Below the pieces are notes generated by a model. The model saw only the letters and a program-made list of their open reading frames with translations. It did not search any database and was not told the DNA's origin. From JAGNHN01 sp964590645 (lineage in GTDB: Bacteria > Bacteroidota > Bacteroidia > Bacteroidales > JAGNHN01), in assembly GCA_964590645.1 (NCBI GenBank), contig CAZPYJ010000022.1, forward strand, positions 1-64,000: a DNA stretch of 64,000 nucleotides, given 5' to 3'. Below, piece after piece: positions 42,209-51,532 of the stretch (its first letter is position 1; each line of letters opens with the position of its first letter). The translations under genes were made by a program, and so were the position numbers.

Positions 42209-43537
42209 TCAGGCGCGGGTGGTATCTATCCCGATGCAGTAATAATCAAACCCGAGCTTCTTCATTTGCTCAATGTCATACACATTCCTTCCATCAAAGA
42301 TGGCGGGGTTTTTCAGCAGTTTCTTAATGACCTCGAAATTGGGAAGCTTAAACTCAGGCCACTCCGTGGCCAGCAGCAGGGCATCGGCGTCGATCAGTAC
42401 TTCATACTGGTCTTCAATCAGTTCAATGCTATCCCCGAGCCGACGCGCTGCTTCTTCCATTGCCACAGGGTCATAGGCTTTCACCTTGGCGCCTTCGGCC
42501 AGGAATTTTTCAATCAGGACCAGGGCAGGGGCTTCCCGCATATCATCGGTCTGCGGCTTGAAACTGAGGCCCCAGAGCGCAATGGTCTTGCCTCTCAGCT
42601 CTCCCTTAAAATAGGCCTTGGTTTTGTTGAAGAGGACTGATTTCTGGTCGTCATTCACGTCTTCCACCGACTGAAGGACCCGTAAATCGTAATTGTATTC
42701 TTTGGCAGTCTTGATCAGGGCTTTCACATCTTTCGGGAAGCAGGAGCCGCCATAACCAATACCGGGATAGATGAATTTGGGCCCGATTCTGCTGTCGCTG
42801 CCAATGCCCCTGCGCACCAGGTTCACATTGGCGCCAACGATCTCGCAGAGGTTGGCGATATCGTTCATAAAACTGATCTTGGTGGCCAGCATCGCATTGG
42901 CTGCATACTTGGTCATTTCTGCGGAAGGGATATCCATAAAAATCACCGGGTGGCCATTCATTGTGAATGGCTTATACAATTGCTTCATCAATTCTTCTGC
43001 ACGTGCTGAATCCAGTCCCACCACAATACGGTCGGGTTTGAGGAAGTCATCCACAGCTGCTCCTTCTTTCAGGAATTCAGGATTGGATGCCACATCGTAG
43101 GGGATGACCGCACCCCGCTTGTCGAGGGTGTCTTGCAGGGTTTTCCGCACTTTCTCTGCGGTACCAACCGGCACGGTACTCTTGGTGACCACGAGCAGGT
43201 AGTCGCTCATATTTTCGGCGGTTTCCCTGGCCACGTCCAGCACATATTTCAAATCAGCACTGCCGTCTTCATCCGGAGGGGTGCCGACCGCAATGAATAC
43301 AACCTTTGCCCCATCCAGGGTGGGTGCCAATTCGGTGGAGAAATGCAGGCGGCCCTTCTCAATGTTCCGCTGCACCATCTCTTCCAGTCCGGGCTCATAA
43401 ATGGGAATGATCCCGTTATTCAGGCCATCGATTTTGGCTTTGTCGATGTCCACACAAGTAACATTGATCCCAACCTCTGCAAAGCAGGTGCCGGTCACCA
43501 GGCCTACATAACCTGTTCCTACAATGACTATCTTCAT
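42209..43537 (-). CDS. ugd: UDP-glucose 6-dehydrogenase
   Basis: This enzyme has about 442 residues and oxidises UDP-glucose twice to UDP-glucuronate with NAD. The N-terminal nucleotide motif is MKIVIVGTGYVGLVTG, and the catalytic cysteine is in GYGGSCFPKDVKAL. The C-terminal binding domain contains LWGLSFKPQTDDMREAP. I chose the ATG at 43537; the 19-codon extension to 43594 would run through the -7 box at 43583-43590. It is the first gene of the nucleotide-sugar block, which runs ugd, UDP-glucuronate decarboxylase, rfbD, phosphohexomutase and DUF5063. Confidence 0.95.
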   Translation of the reverse strand: MKIVIVGTGYVGLVTGTCFAEVGINVTCVDIDKAKIDGLNNGIIPIYEPGLEEMVQRNIEKGRLHFSTELAPTLDGAKVVFIAVGTPPDEDGSADLKYVLDVARETAENMSDYLLVVTKSTVPVGTAEKVRKTLQDTLDKRGAVIPYDVASNPEFLKEGAAVDDFLKPDRIVVGLDSARAEELMKQLYKPFTMNGHPVIFMDIPSAEMTKYAANAMLATKISFMNDIANLCEIVGANVNLVRRGIGSDSRIGPKFIYPGIGYGGSCFPKDVKALIKTAKEYNYDLRVLQSVEDVNDDQKSVLFNKTKAYFKGELRGKTIALWGLSFKPQTDDMREAPALVLIEKFLAEGAKVKAYDPVAMEEAARRLGDSIELIEDQYEVLIDADALLLATEWPEFKLPNFEVIKKLLKNPAIFDGRNVYDIEQMKKLGFDYYCIGIDTTRA

Positions 43538-43582
43538 CTTTTCTTTTGTATGACCCGAAATACGGGTCTGTTCCTGTGTCCG

Positions 43583-43590
43583 CAAAATTA
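43583..43590 (-). promoter_or_regulatory. -7 promoter box for the nucleotide-sugar operon
   Basis: TAATTTTG on the minus strand matches TAnnTTTG, 45 bases before the ugd ATG. No clear -33 box is present. Confidence 0.5.
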
Positions 43591-43665
43591 TCAAATCTGC
43601 GCTTTAATACTAAACCCCTTTTGCCTTATCCCCTCCGGATTATGCGCATCAAAAAATAGCTGTTT

Positions 43666-43692
43666 CTTTCAGACAGGATATGTCGCTGAAAG
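43666..43692. repeat. Inverted repeat upstream of the C25 protease promoter
   Basis: CTTTCAG (43666-43672) and CTGAAAG (43686-43692) are perfect arms, and inner ACA/TGT pairs extend the stem with a small bulge. It lies between the divergent ugd and C25 promoters, about 25 bases upstream of the C25 -33 element. There is no T run, so it is more like a binding site than a terminator. Confidence 0.4.
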
Positions 43693-43716
43693 ATAGATGT
43701 GTAGCCTGAGTTTCGT

Positions 43717-43750
43717 TTTGTGCTTGCTTTCAATAATTGCTGTAAATTTG
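43717..43750 (+). promoter_or_regulatory. Promoter of the C25 protease gene
   Basis: TTTG (43717-43720), a 22-base spacer and TAAATTTG (43743-43750) match the Bacteroidota promoter. Transcription should start near 43757, giving a leader of about 27 bases. Confidence 0.65.
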
Positions 43751-43754
43751 CAGG

Positions 43755-43775
43755 ATAGAATGTTTCTAAATAGAA
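43755..43775 (+). promoter_or_regulatory. Candidate operators of the C25 protease gene
   Basis: Two overlapping palindromes lie just after the -7 box. ATAGAATGTTTCTAAAT (43755-43771) has perfect TAGAA/TTCTA arms around TGT, and TTCTA-AA-TAGAA spans 43764-43775. Both are shared with the feoAB upstream region, and the first is placed at almost the same distance from the -7 box there. Confidence 0.55.
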
Positions 43776-43783
43776 TATAGCCG

Positions 43784-46700
43784 ATGCACTACAGATATTT
43801 CTGCTCCCGCTATCTTATGCTTTTTCTCCTTTTTCAGGGAATTTTCTCTTTTGCCTTTGCAACGCAGGATAAGGGGGTACATATTGAATTTCTTCGCCAC
43901 GATGCCCGCGGTAGTCACTTTGTGGTTCATCTTACTCCTCCTGATTTCAGGTTATTCAGCAATCAGGATGGCAACTTCATCCAGCTTCAAACCGAAGACT
44001 TATACCCGGCCGGCAGGGTGGGCGGACCAATGCTCCCTGTATTGCGCACAATGGTGGAATTGCCACAGGGGGCGGAATGGACAGCGGAAGTGTGTGTGCT
44101 GCAGTATATTGATTATAATCTGGATTCTTTGTTTCCCGGGATACCACTTTATCCGCAACAGCCTCCGCTCTGCAAAGACCCTGATTCATTGAAGCCTTTT
44201 CGTTTCGCGCCTGCGCATTACCTGTCTTATTCGGATACCCTTCCTACGCGTTTGCAGCTGACATACACAGGTATGATGCGCAATTTCAGGCTGGGGGAGA
44301 TGGAGTATGCGCCTTTTGCCTATAAGCATTCCACTAAACGTCTTGTTTTTGCCAGCGAGGTGGAAATCCGGATCGTTTTTTCAGATCACAGCGAGGAAAC
44401 CCCGTCTGTGAATATGCCTGCCATTCGTACTCCTTTCTTTCCCCTGCCAGCCAATCAGGTCTTGGGCGGTGGCTTGCCCGGAACAGCGACAGAGAACATC
44501 ACCAGTGAACCACAGCATTACGTAATTGTATCCCACCCGATGTTTCAGGATAGCCTTCAGCCCTTCATAGAATGGAAGCGACGCAAGGGTTTTATTGTAA
44601 CAGAAGCCTACACCAACCAGACCCAGGTAGGCAGTACCACCAGCTCCATTAAGAATTTCCTGCAAGGCCTGTATCAGAATGCCACCCCGGCGCTTCCTGC
44701 ACCGGTTTACCTCCTGCTGGTAGGGGATGTGGGTCAGATTCCGGCGCATAGCGGGACAACGGGTTCTCATATTACTGATTTGTATTATGCTGAATACACC
44801 GGCGACTACTTTCCAGACCTGTATTACGGCCGTTTTTCAGCCAATAATATTGCAGAGTTGATGCCCCAGATCAGGAAAACCCTTGAGTATGAACAGTATC
44901 TGATGCCGGATGACAGCTTTCTGGATGATGTGGTTATGATTGCAGGCGTCGACAGCTGGTACGCAAGCACCCACGGGAACGGACAGATCAATTATGGTAC
45001 CGACAACTATTTTAACACGGCAAATGGCATTACGGCGCACACCTATTTGTATCCGGCTTCCGGTTCCTCCCCGGTTGCCAGCCAAATTAGAAGTAAGGTG
45101 AGCCAGGGCGCTGCTTTTGTGAACTATACAGCCCACGGCGGTACAGGTGGCTGGTCTGATCCGGCTTTCAATACCACCCACATTGCAGCACTCTCCAATG
45201 CGGGAAAGTATCCGCTGATGATCGGGAACGCCTGTCTTACCAACAGCTTTCAGATCAATGCCTGTTTCGGAGAGGCCTTGCTTCGGGCCGATGGCAAAGG
45301 TGCCCTGGGATATATCGGGGCAAGCAATAATACCTATTGGGATGAGGATTTTTACTGGGGCGTAGGGCTGGGGAGCATTTCTTCCACGCCTGCGCACAGT
45401 GCCACGGGTCCAGGAATGTATGACCGCTGGTGGCATACCCACGGGGAGCCATACTCCGACTGGTATGTTACCCAGGGCCAGATGATCACCTCCGGAAACC
45501 TCGCGGTGCAGTCTTCTTCCTCCTCCAGAAAGAAATACTACTGGGAAGTGTATCACCTGATGGGCGATCCCTCACTGATGATCTATCAAGGGCCGGCTCC
45601 TCTTTTATCGGTCCAATTGCCTGCTTTCATCCTGCCTACGGACAATACTATCAGCCTGCAGACTGAACCTTACGCCTATATCGCCGTGAATAGTGGTGGC
45701 CAACTGCTGGGCACCGGTTTGGCTGATTCAGCCGGAAACGCCTCTTTCCTCATTACCCCTGTGATGAATCCCGGACAGGTGGAGGTGGTAGGCACGGCAC
45801 AAAACCGCCGGCCTTTTATCGGAAACCTTCCGGTACTTTCCCCTACAGGTGCATACCCGCTGGCCGCTGCCCTGATCATCAATGACAGCGCCGGGAACCA
45901 GAACGCCCAGGCGGATTTTGGAGAGCGGATACACCTAAACCTGCCCCTGGAAAACACGGGTGGGGGAACCGCCGATTCCGTCATCGCCGTTTTACATTGT
46001 TCCGACCCATACATTAGCCTGGAACTGAATGAGGCCCGGACCTATAACCTGGGACCGGGAGACAGGGATACCCTCATCTCCGCCTTCTGCCTGCATATCG
46101 ACCCAATGATCCCGGATCAATATGTGCTGCCGTATAGTATTGAAATTCTTACAGATACAGATACCCTGTTGTATTCACACCAGATGATCCTGAATGCACC
46201 ACGCTTGCAGTTGAATGCTTTTCAGCTAACAGAAATCAGTGGCAACGGAAACGGCAAGCCTGATCCGGGGGAACAAATGCTGCTAAGCCTGGATTTTGGA
46301 AATGCCGGCCACGCCGATGCAAGCCAGATTGAGCTCACCATCACCGCTCTTAGCCCTTATTTGATCCCGACGGATACCAGTATCCTCATCAACGGGCTCA
46401 ATGTCGGTCAGGTAAGCACCCTGACCATTCCTTTTCAAATCTCTCCTTCCTGTCCGTCAGGTTATACCCTGCGCTTGCTGGTTGGGATGAAAGCTGACTC
46501 CGGAAGGCTTTTTAATGATACCCTGGAGTTTATGGCAGGATCTGTCCACGTGGCCATCATTGACCTTGACCCCAACGGCAACGCGGCCCCGGGCATACAG
46601 CATTCCATCTCCTTTAATGGCATCTCATCGGCCATCATCGATTCGGTACCGGACGATTTGTCGGCCTATTCGGCAGTGTTTGTTTGCCTGGGTGTTTACA

Positions 46701-48823
46701 GCAACAATCATCCGCTTACCTCTGCCGAGGGCACCCGCCTAAAAAACTACCTGGACGGAGGAGGCAATCTCTATATGGAAGGGGGGGACACCTGGGCCTA
46801 TGATCCTGCCACCGCCGTACATCCGATGTTTTATATCAACGGACTTTCCGACGGAAGTGCTGACCTGAGCCTGCTCCAGGGTAATGCAGGAACTTTTACC
46901 TCCGGCTTCAGCTTGTATTACAATGGTGAAAACAACTGGATCGACCGACTGGCACCCCTGGGGAATGCTTTCGTGATTTTCTCAAACCAAAGCCCCGCTT
47001 ATTCAGCAGCCATTGCCTGCACTACATCTACCTACCGGACCATCGGGAAGAGCTTTGAATTTGCAGGTTTGAGCAATGGTTTTGGCAGCAATACCCGCCA
47101 CGAACTGATGCGGGCTTATCTGGAATTTTTTGGTTTGATTGGCCAGGATTTGATTCCCGGTCTGGCCTCACTGCCCATCCGTGCCTGCCAGGATTCCCTG
47201 ATTATGTTTAATGACAGCAGCCAGGGTACAGTGGCCTCCTGGTTCTGGGAGTTTCCCGGCGGACAGCCTTCCCAAAGCAGCCTGCCACAACCCCAGGTAT
47301 CCTATGCCAATGCGGGCCTCTATGATGTATATCTTACCATCAGCGATGGGATACAGGCTGTGCGTACCGCCTTCCCTGCATCCGTTGAAATCCTGGAGGT
47401 AGTAAGTATTTTGGCCAGCCCGCAAGATACGATGCTTGCACCCGGGCATAATGCTGCCTTCAATGCCTCCGCATCTCAATACACTTCGGTGGGATGGGAA
47501 ATGAGCCAGGATGCCGGTCTGAACTGGACAGTGTTGCAGGATGGCGCGCTTTTCTCCGGGGCCCAAACGGAAAACCTTTCCGTGCACAATGTGCTGCCCG
47601 CGATGGATGGTTCCTGGTTCCGCTTTTTCTGTGAAGGGGAATGCGGAGGGCAGATATTCAGTCAAAAAGCGGTATTGGAAGTGGATATGGCCGGAGTGTA
47701 TGGATATGTATATTACGCGAATGCAGACAGTACTTTGTTGCCTGAAGCATCTCTGCATACGAGCGGCACCGCAAGTGCCACTGCCAATGCTGATTCCACT
47801 GCCTGGTACCGCATCCCGCTTGTGCAGCCAGGGATGTACACACTGACAGCCACTACCCAGCTTCCCTGGAGCAGCGTGAATGCCACAGATGCTTTAAAGG
47901 TGATGCGTTATTTCGTTGGACTGGATATGCTGGACGGCATCGTCAGGCGAGCGGCCGACGTGGATGCCACCGGGTACGTCAATGCCACCGATGCCCTGAT
48001 GATCAGTCGCAGGTTCACTGGCTTGCTTCCTTCCTTCCCTGCAGGGGACTGGATTTCGGATAGCGTGGATTTCTATTTTGATGGATTGCAGCCGGTGCAA
48101 GGTAATGTCGGAATGCTCTGTGTGGGAGATGTGGATCTTTCTTATGCTCTTGCCAAGGGCAGCCAAAACGCCCTCCTGCCCGGAGCACGTGTCAGTCCAG
48201 GCCCGGATGGCATTGCGCTGCTTCCTATTGAGGTGCAGGCTCCTGCTGCGGTGGGCGCGCTTTCCCTTCTTGCTGCCTGGCCCCCTTGCTGGGAACTCCT
48301 GGAGGTGACTACGCCCCTGGATGCTTCCTACCTGGATTATTCACTGGACAATGGACAGTTCCGCCTGAGCTGGTTCAGCTTACAGCCTCATCCGGCCGCT
48401 GTGGGTGGTCCGGCTTTGATCTGGCTGAAAATCAGACATAAAATAGATGCTGGGTCTTGCAAATCTCTATTCATCAATAATGCCGAAATAGCAGATGCAA
48501 AAGGCAATGTGCTCCCTGAAGCCATACTCCTACAGCCGCAGCTGGAAAGTCAGTCTATGGTACTGGCCGGACAGCCCTATCCCAATCCAACAAAGGATCA
48601 GCTGTGGCTTCCCCTGGATTTGCCCCGCGACACAAAAGTGCGCATTCGCTTCTATTCCCTGGAAGGCAGGCTGTTAGGCAATGCCTTCGAAGGCGTATTA
48701 AGCGGTCAGCAAATCCTTCCCCTGTCCCTGAAAGGCCTTTCGGGGGGGCTCATCCTTCAGCTTGATGCTGAAGTGAATGGAGAGGAAATGGTCGTCCGGG
48801 AAAAAGTGCTGGTCATTCCCTGA
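43784..48823 (+). CDS. Gingipain-like C25 protease with dockerin-, cohesin-like and T9SS domains
   Basis: The protein has 1679 residues: a signal peptide (about 1-27) and a C25 propeptide (about 30-230). The C25 catalytic domain (about 250-600) has His451 in NYTAHGGTGGW and Cys484 in MIGNACLTNSF. An Ig-like domain (about 605-680), CARDB-like beta domains, an alpha/beta segment (about 920-1120) and a PKD domain (about 1140-1205) follow. After these come a dockerin-like double repeat (about 1363-1417, VNATDALKVMRYF then DVDATGYVNATDALMISRR), a cohesin-like domain (about 1465-1586) and a type IX sorting domain (PYPNPTKDQLW onward). It should be a secreted, surface-attached cysteine endopeptidase. 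It has its own promoter with candidate operators shared with feoAB. Confidence 0.9.
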   Translation: MHYRYFCSRYLMLFLLFQGIFSFAFATQDKGVHIEFLRHDARGSHFVVHLTPPDFRLFSNQDGNFIQLQTEDLYPAGRVGGPMLPVLRTMVELPQGAEWTAEVCVLQYIDYNLDSLFPGIPLYPQQPPLCKDPDSLKPFRFAPAHYLSYSDTLPTRLQLTYTGMMRNFRLGEMEYAPFAYKHSTKRLVFASEVEIRIVFSDHSEETPSVNMPAIRTPFFPLPANQVLGGGLPGTATENITSEPQHYVIVSHPMFQDSLQPFIEWKRRKGFIVTEAYTNQTQVGSTTSSIKNFLQGLYQNATPALPAPVYLLLVGDVGQIPAHSGTTGSHITDLYYAEYTGDYFPDLYYGRFSANNIAELMPQIRKTLEYEQYLMPDDSFLDDVVMIAGVDSWYASTHGNGQINYGTDNYFNTANGITAHTYLYPASGSSPVASQIRSKVSQGAAFVNYTAHGGTGGWSDPAFNTTHIAALSNAGKYPLMIGNACLTNSFQINACFGEALLRADGKGALGYIGASNNTYWDEDFYWGVGLGSISSTPAHSATGPGMYDRWWHTHGEPYSDWYVTQGQMITSGNLAVQSSSSSRKKYYWEVYHLMGDPSLMIYQGPAPLLSVQLPAFILPTDNTISLQTEPYAYIAVNSGGQLLGTGLADSAGNASFLITPVMNPGQVEVVGTAQNRRPFIGNLPVLSPTGAYPLAAALIINDSAGNQNAQADFGERIHLNLPLENTGGGTADSVIAVLHCSDPYISLELNEARTYNLGPGDRDTLISAFCLHIDPMIPDQYVLPYSIEILTDTDTLLYSHQMILNAPRLQLNAFQLTEISGNGNGKPDPGEQMLLSLDFGNAGHADASQIELTITALSPYLIPTDTSILINGLNVGQVSTLTIPFQISPSCPSGYTLRLLVGMKADSGRLFNDTLEFMAGSVHVAIIDLDPNGNAAPGIQHSISFNGISSAIIDSVPDDLSAYSAVFVCLGVYSNNHPLTSAEGTRLKNYLDGGGNLYMEGGDTWAYDPATAVHPMFYINGLSDGSADLSLLQGNAGTFTSGFSLYYNGENNWIDRLAPLGNAFVIFSNQSPAYSAAIACTTSTYRTIGKSFEFAGLSNGFGSNTRHELMRAYLEFFGLIGQDLIPGLASLPIRACQDSLIMFNDSSQGTVASWFWEFPGGQPSQSSLPQPQVSYANAGLYDVYLTISDGIQAVRTAFPASVEILEVVSILASPQDTMLAPGHNAAFNASASQYTSVGWEMSQDAGLNWTVLQDGALFSGAQTENLSVHNVLPAMDGSWFRFFCEGECGGQIFSQKAVLEVDMAGVYGYVYYANADSTLLPEASLHTSGTASATANADSTAWYRIPLVQPGMYTLTATTQLPWSSVNATDALKVMRYFVGLDMLDGIVRRAADVDATGYVNATDALMISRRFTGLLPSFPAGDWISDSVDFYFDGLQPVQGNVGMLCVGDVDLSYALAKGSQNALLPGARVSPGPDGIALLPIEVQAPAAVGALSLLAAWPPCWELLEVTTPLDASYLDYSLDNGQFRLSWFSLQPHPAAVGGPALIWLKIRHKIDAGSCKSLFINNAEIADAKGNVLPEAILLQPQLESQSMVLAGQPYPNPTKDQLWLPLDLPRDTKVRIRFYSLEGRLLGNAFEGVLSGQQILPLSLKGLSGGLILQLDAEVNGEEMVVREKVLVIP

Positions 48824-48840
48824 TCAGGCTGAGCAGTTTT

Positions 48841-49281
48841 TTAGTCCCGTGTGATGGCGCTGGCAGCATCACAGGCAATCGGGCAGGATGACAAACTCCC
48901 GGCCAGGGTACTGGCAATGGTGTGATTCATCTCATTGCCTTCGCCATCCACCCCAATCACAAGGCCAAGGGCAACACCACGGTTGTCCTGTCCGAAGTAC
49001 ACCGTAAAGGCAGCCACTCCGGGATTTTCAGATTTCATCTGTGTCATCGCACTGAATTGGGCCATATCAATGGTAAATCCTTTAATGATCCCATTGACAG
49101 GGCTTGCCGATTGATAGTAGTTCTTGAAAATGGTATTGGCCGTGGAGGCATCAATGCGCTCTGCAGCTGATTGGCGACTGCCGCTTCCGTACCCGCTGAG
49201 GTAGGCTCCACCGAGCAGGAGGAGGAAGAGGGAGGCGAAGAGCATTCTGCGGGCGATGATGGTAAGTTTTCTGGTTCTCAT
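48841..49281 (-). CDS. Small exported or membrane-anchored protein of unknown function
   Basis: This 146-residue protein is not a family I recognise. Residues about 8-32 (RRMLFASLFLLLLGGAYLSGYG) form one hydrophobic segment, either a signal anchor or a signal peptide. The remainder is a soluble domain with FTIDMAQFSAMTQ and AFTVYFGQDNRGVALGLVIGVD strands and two cysteines near the end (SSCPIACDAAS). The gene converges on the C25 protease gene with 17 bases between stops. It is divergent from a TPR membrane protein, with a palindrome resembling the feoAB/C25 site in the gap. The intact frame and clear export signal support a real gene. Confidence 0.65.
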   Translation of the reverse strand: MRTRKLTIIARRMLFASLFLLLLGGAYLSGYGSGSRQSAAERIDASTANTIFKNYYQSASPVNGIIKGFTIDMAQFSAMTQMKSENPGVAAFTVYFGQDNRGVALGLVIGVDGEGNEMNHTIASTLAGSLSSCPIACDAASAITRD

Positions 49282-49325
49282 AGGTTAAAGTTTTAAGCGC
49301 GGGCAAGATAGGCCTTTTATCTTAA

Positions 49326-49342
49326 TTTAGAATAATTATAAA
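49326..49342. promoter_or_regulatory. Weak third match to the feoAB/C25 palindrome
   Basis: TTTAGAATAATTATAAA has the same TTTAGAA left arm and 3-base centre as the feoAB site, but a degraded right arm. It lies between the divergent small exported protein and TPR membrane protein genes. Just downstream TATTATTG (49350-49357) is a -7 box with one mismatch. Confidence 0.3.
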
Positions 49343-49396
49343 TAAGTAGTATTATTGCAGTTCAGATTTGATAAGGCCACCCTCAATCCACTTCCG

Positions 49397-51175
49397 ATGA
49401 AAATCCAGACTTTCCCCCAGAAAGGATGCTTCTTGTTTATCAATTTCTTCCTGCTGCTGACGATGCTTAGGGCAGGGGATCCGGAGCAAGCGCAGGAAGC
49501 CGCGCCTTCCGCTGCTCAAAAGGGGCCGGTGGCCGCGTGGATGACAGCCGCTGTTGAAGCGGCCGCAAAAGGAAATGTGGCCAAAGCAGATAGCCTGGCT
49601 ATGCTGGCCATTGCGGAGGCTGAGATGAGCTATGACGAAACCCTGATTCTTGAATCGCTCATTACACTTTTTTCCCTGCCACCTTCGGATGAACGGACCC
49701 ATTCTTTATCCCATCACTTAGATCGTTTGGAAAGCCTCACAAGAAAGCGTCCCGGGGATGTCCTGAAGTGGCAGGGCCTTCATAAACTGTCTGCGTATTA
49801 TCAAAGCCGTTTCGAATTTGAGAAAGCCCTGGATTACGCCTACCAGGCGCTGGCCTTGTCTGATCAGCTTTCCGATAAGCGACTGAAAGCAAACAGCCTT
49901 TTGTCGGTGGGGCGATGCCTTGAAGACAAGAAAAGCAAGCTGGATGCCTTCAGATACTATGCCTCTGCCCTGGCAACGGCCCGTATGTTAAGAGAGGAAC
50001 CATTGCTTCTGGATGTGTACCAGGCATTTTCCCGCTTCTATAATTTTCAGCGGATGTACGACAAGGCGGTGGAGTATAAGCTGATGGAGTTGCATCTTCT
50101 GCAGCAGCTTCCTCACGACTCCCTGGCAATAATGCAGGTGTATTATGATCTGGAAGGTATATCCCTGCATTCACGGGGCAGCCTTAATCTGGAATCCCTG
50201 AAAAGAATCATCCGCTTTGCAGAGCGCAAGCATCAACCGGGGCTGAGGGATCAAAGCCTTGCCCTGATCCGTACCTATTTGATAAATACGGATGATGTAG
50301 CCACCCTTTACCGTTTTTACAATGTGGATTTCCCTGAGTATCTCAGCCTGCTGGAGAAGGAGAGCCCCCTGACCTACATCCGCTTGAAAGCCATCTTCAG
50401 CGAATTTGAAGGGGATTTTACGCAAGCGGAGATGTATTATTCAGAAGCTGAAAAGGAAATGAGGCAGCATCCCAACCTCATCCTTCAATCTCATTTCTTC
50501 CTGCGCCTTGCAGAGTTTATGAGCAGGCAGGACAGGCTGGAGGATGCCATCAACAATGCCGGTCTGGCTCTTTCGCTGGCTGAGCGGGCATCCTGGCCGG
50601 ATTATGCACTCAGGGCGACAAAATTACTGGAGGTACTGAGCCTGCGCCAGGCCGACTATCAGGCAGCCTGGAAGTATGCAGTACGCACCCGTGGGCTTTC
50701 AGACAGCATTCAGGCACTGGCCAGGAGTGAGGACTTGCTGATGATTGAGCTGGAGAATGCTGAAAGGATGGAAGCAATGGAAGCGGCCCGGAAGGCAGAA
50801 GAGATAAAGCGGCGGAACAATATTCAATATACCGCCATCATCATTGCCATCTTCTCCCTCTTCGTTTTGCTTATTTTGCTGGGAAGCGTCAGGGTGCCAA
50901 AGTGGTCTATCCAGGCCCTGGGTTTCTTCGCCTTCATTTTCCTGTTCGAGTTTATTATTCTGGTGGCCGATTACGAAATTCATCATCTCACCCACGGCGT
51001 TCCGTGGAAGATGTTGGGCATTAAGGTAGTATTGATTGCTTTTTTGCTGCCTTTCCATCATTGGGTGGAAAAGAAGGTGGTGCAGTACCTGCTGAGGAAA
51101 AAGCTGATCCGGCTCTCCGGCTTTTCATTCAAGCGGATATTCCAGAATATCTGGCAGACGGTTTTCGGCCACTGA
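49397..51175 (+). CDS. TPR-repeat membrane protein
   Basis: The protein has 592 residues, starting at ATG 49397 with a signal peptide (CFLFINFFLLLTMLRAG). About 30-450 are tetratricopeptide-like helices (for example KLSAYYQSRFEFEKALDYAYQALALSDQ). A charged coiled coil follows (ENAERMEAMEAARKAEEIKRR), then three transmembrane helices (about 485-585). This is the N-terminal layout of Bacteroidota TPR sensor kinases and LuxR-type regulators, but no kinase or DNA-binding domain follows. It could be a truncated sensor or a scaffold. The ORF reaches a normal stop and no frameshifted kinase remnant lies downstream. Confidence 0.75.
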   Translation: MKIQTFPQKGCFLFINFFLLLTMLRAGDPEQAQEAAPSAAQKGPVAAWMTAAVEAAAKGNVAKADSLAMLAIAEAEMSYDETLILESLITLFSLPPSDERTHSLSHHLDRLESLTRKRPGDVLKWQGLHKLSAYYQSRFEFEKALDYAYQALALSDQLSDKRLKANSLLSVGRCLEDKKSKLDAFRYYASALATARMLREEPLLLDVYQAFSRFYNFQRMYDKAVEYKLMELHLLQQLPHDSLAIMQVYYDLEGISLHSRGSLNLESLKRIIRFAERKHQPGLRDQSLALIRTYLINTDDVATLYRFYNVDFPEYLSLLEKESPLTYIRLKAIFSEFEGDFTQAEMYYSEAEKEMRQHPNLILQSHFFLRLAEFMSRQDRLEDAINNAGLALSLAERASWPDYALRATKLLEVLSLRQADYQAAWKYAVRTRGLSDSIQALARSEDLLMIELENAERMEAMEAARKAEEIKRRNNIQYTAIIIAIFSLFVLLILLGSVRVPKWSIQALGFFAFIFLFEFIILVADYEIHHLTHGVPWKMLGIKVVLIAFLLPFHHWVEKKVVQYLLRKKLIRLSGFSFKRIFQNIWQTVFGH

Positions 51176-51241
51176 AGCTGTCGGAAGTCCGGAGGATCAG
51201 GCTGAACCGAGCTTATCGGGGGGAATATGAATTCCGGGGGC

Positions 51242-51532
51242 TTAGATGACGATGACTTCTTTGATTACCTCTTGCCCAAGTCCCTCATTCAGTCTTTCCG
51301 TAATTTTACTTTTGGCCAGGCTGAGTTCGCTTCTCAATACAGAAGAATCGGTCTTGATCATCAGCTTCCCTTCTTTCAGGGAAATGATTCTGGCTCTTTT
51401 TGCCAGGGCCGGGCCCATCAGATCCGCCCAATCGTGCTTTAACTGGGCCTGATATAAACCCGGCTTTAAGCGGTAGGTATTCAGGAGTTCCCCGATCACT
51501 TCCCGGAGGGCTTGTTCGTTGCTTCTTTTCAT
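51242..51532 (-). CDS. DciA-like DUF721 protein
   Basis: This 96-residue protein matches the DUF721/DciA family (REVIGELLNTYRLKPGLYQAQLKHDWADLMGP, with the invariant W and the SSVLRSELSLAKSKI segment). DciA helps load the DnaB helicase at replication origins in bacteria that lack DnaC. It is usually found beside recF or in replication neighbourhoods. Its start overlaps the recF stop by 4 bases (ATGA), so the two are translationally coupled. Confidence 0.85.
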   Translation of the reverse strand: MKRSNEQALREVIGELLNTYRLKPGLYQAQLKHDWADLMGPALAKRARIISLKEGKLMIKTDSSVLRSELSLAKSKITERLNEGLGQEVIKEVIVI

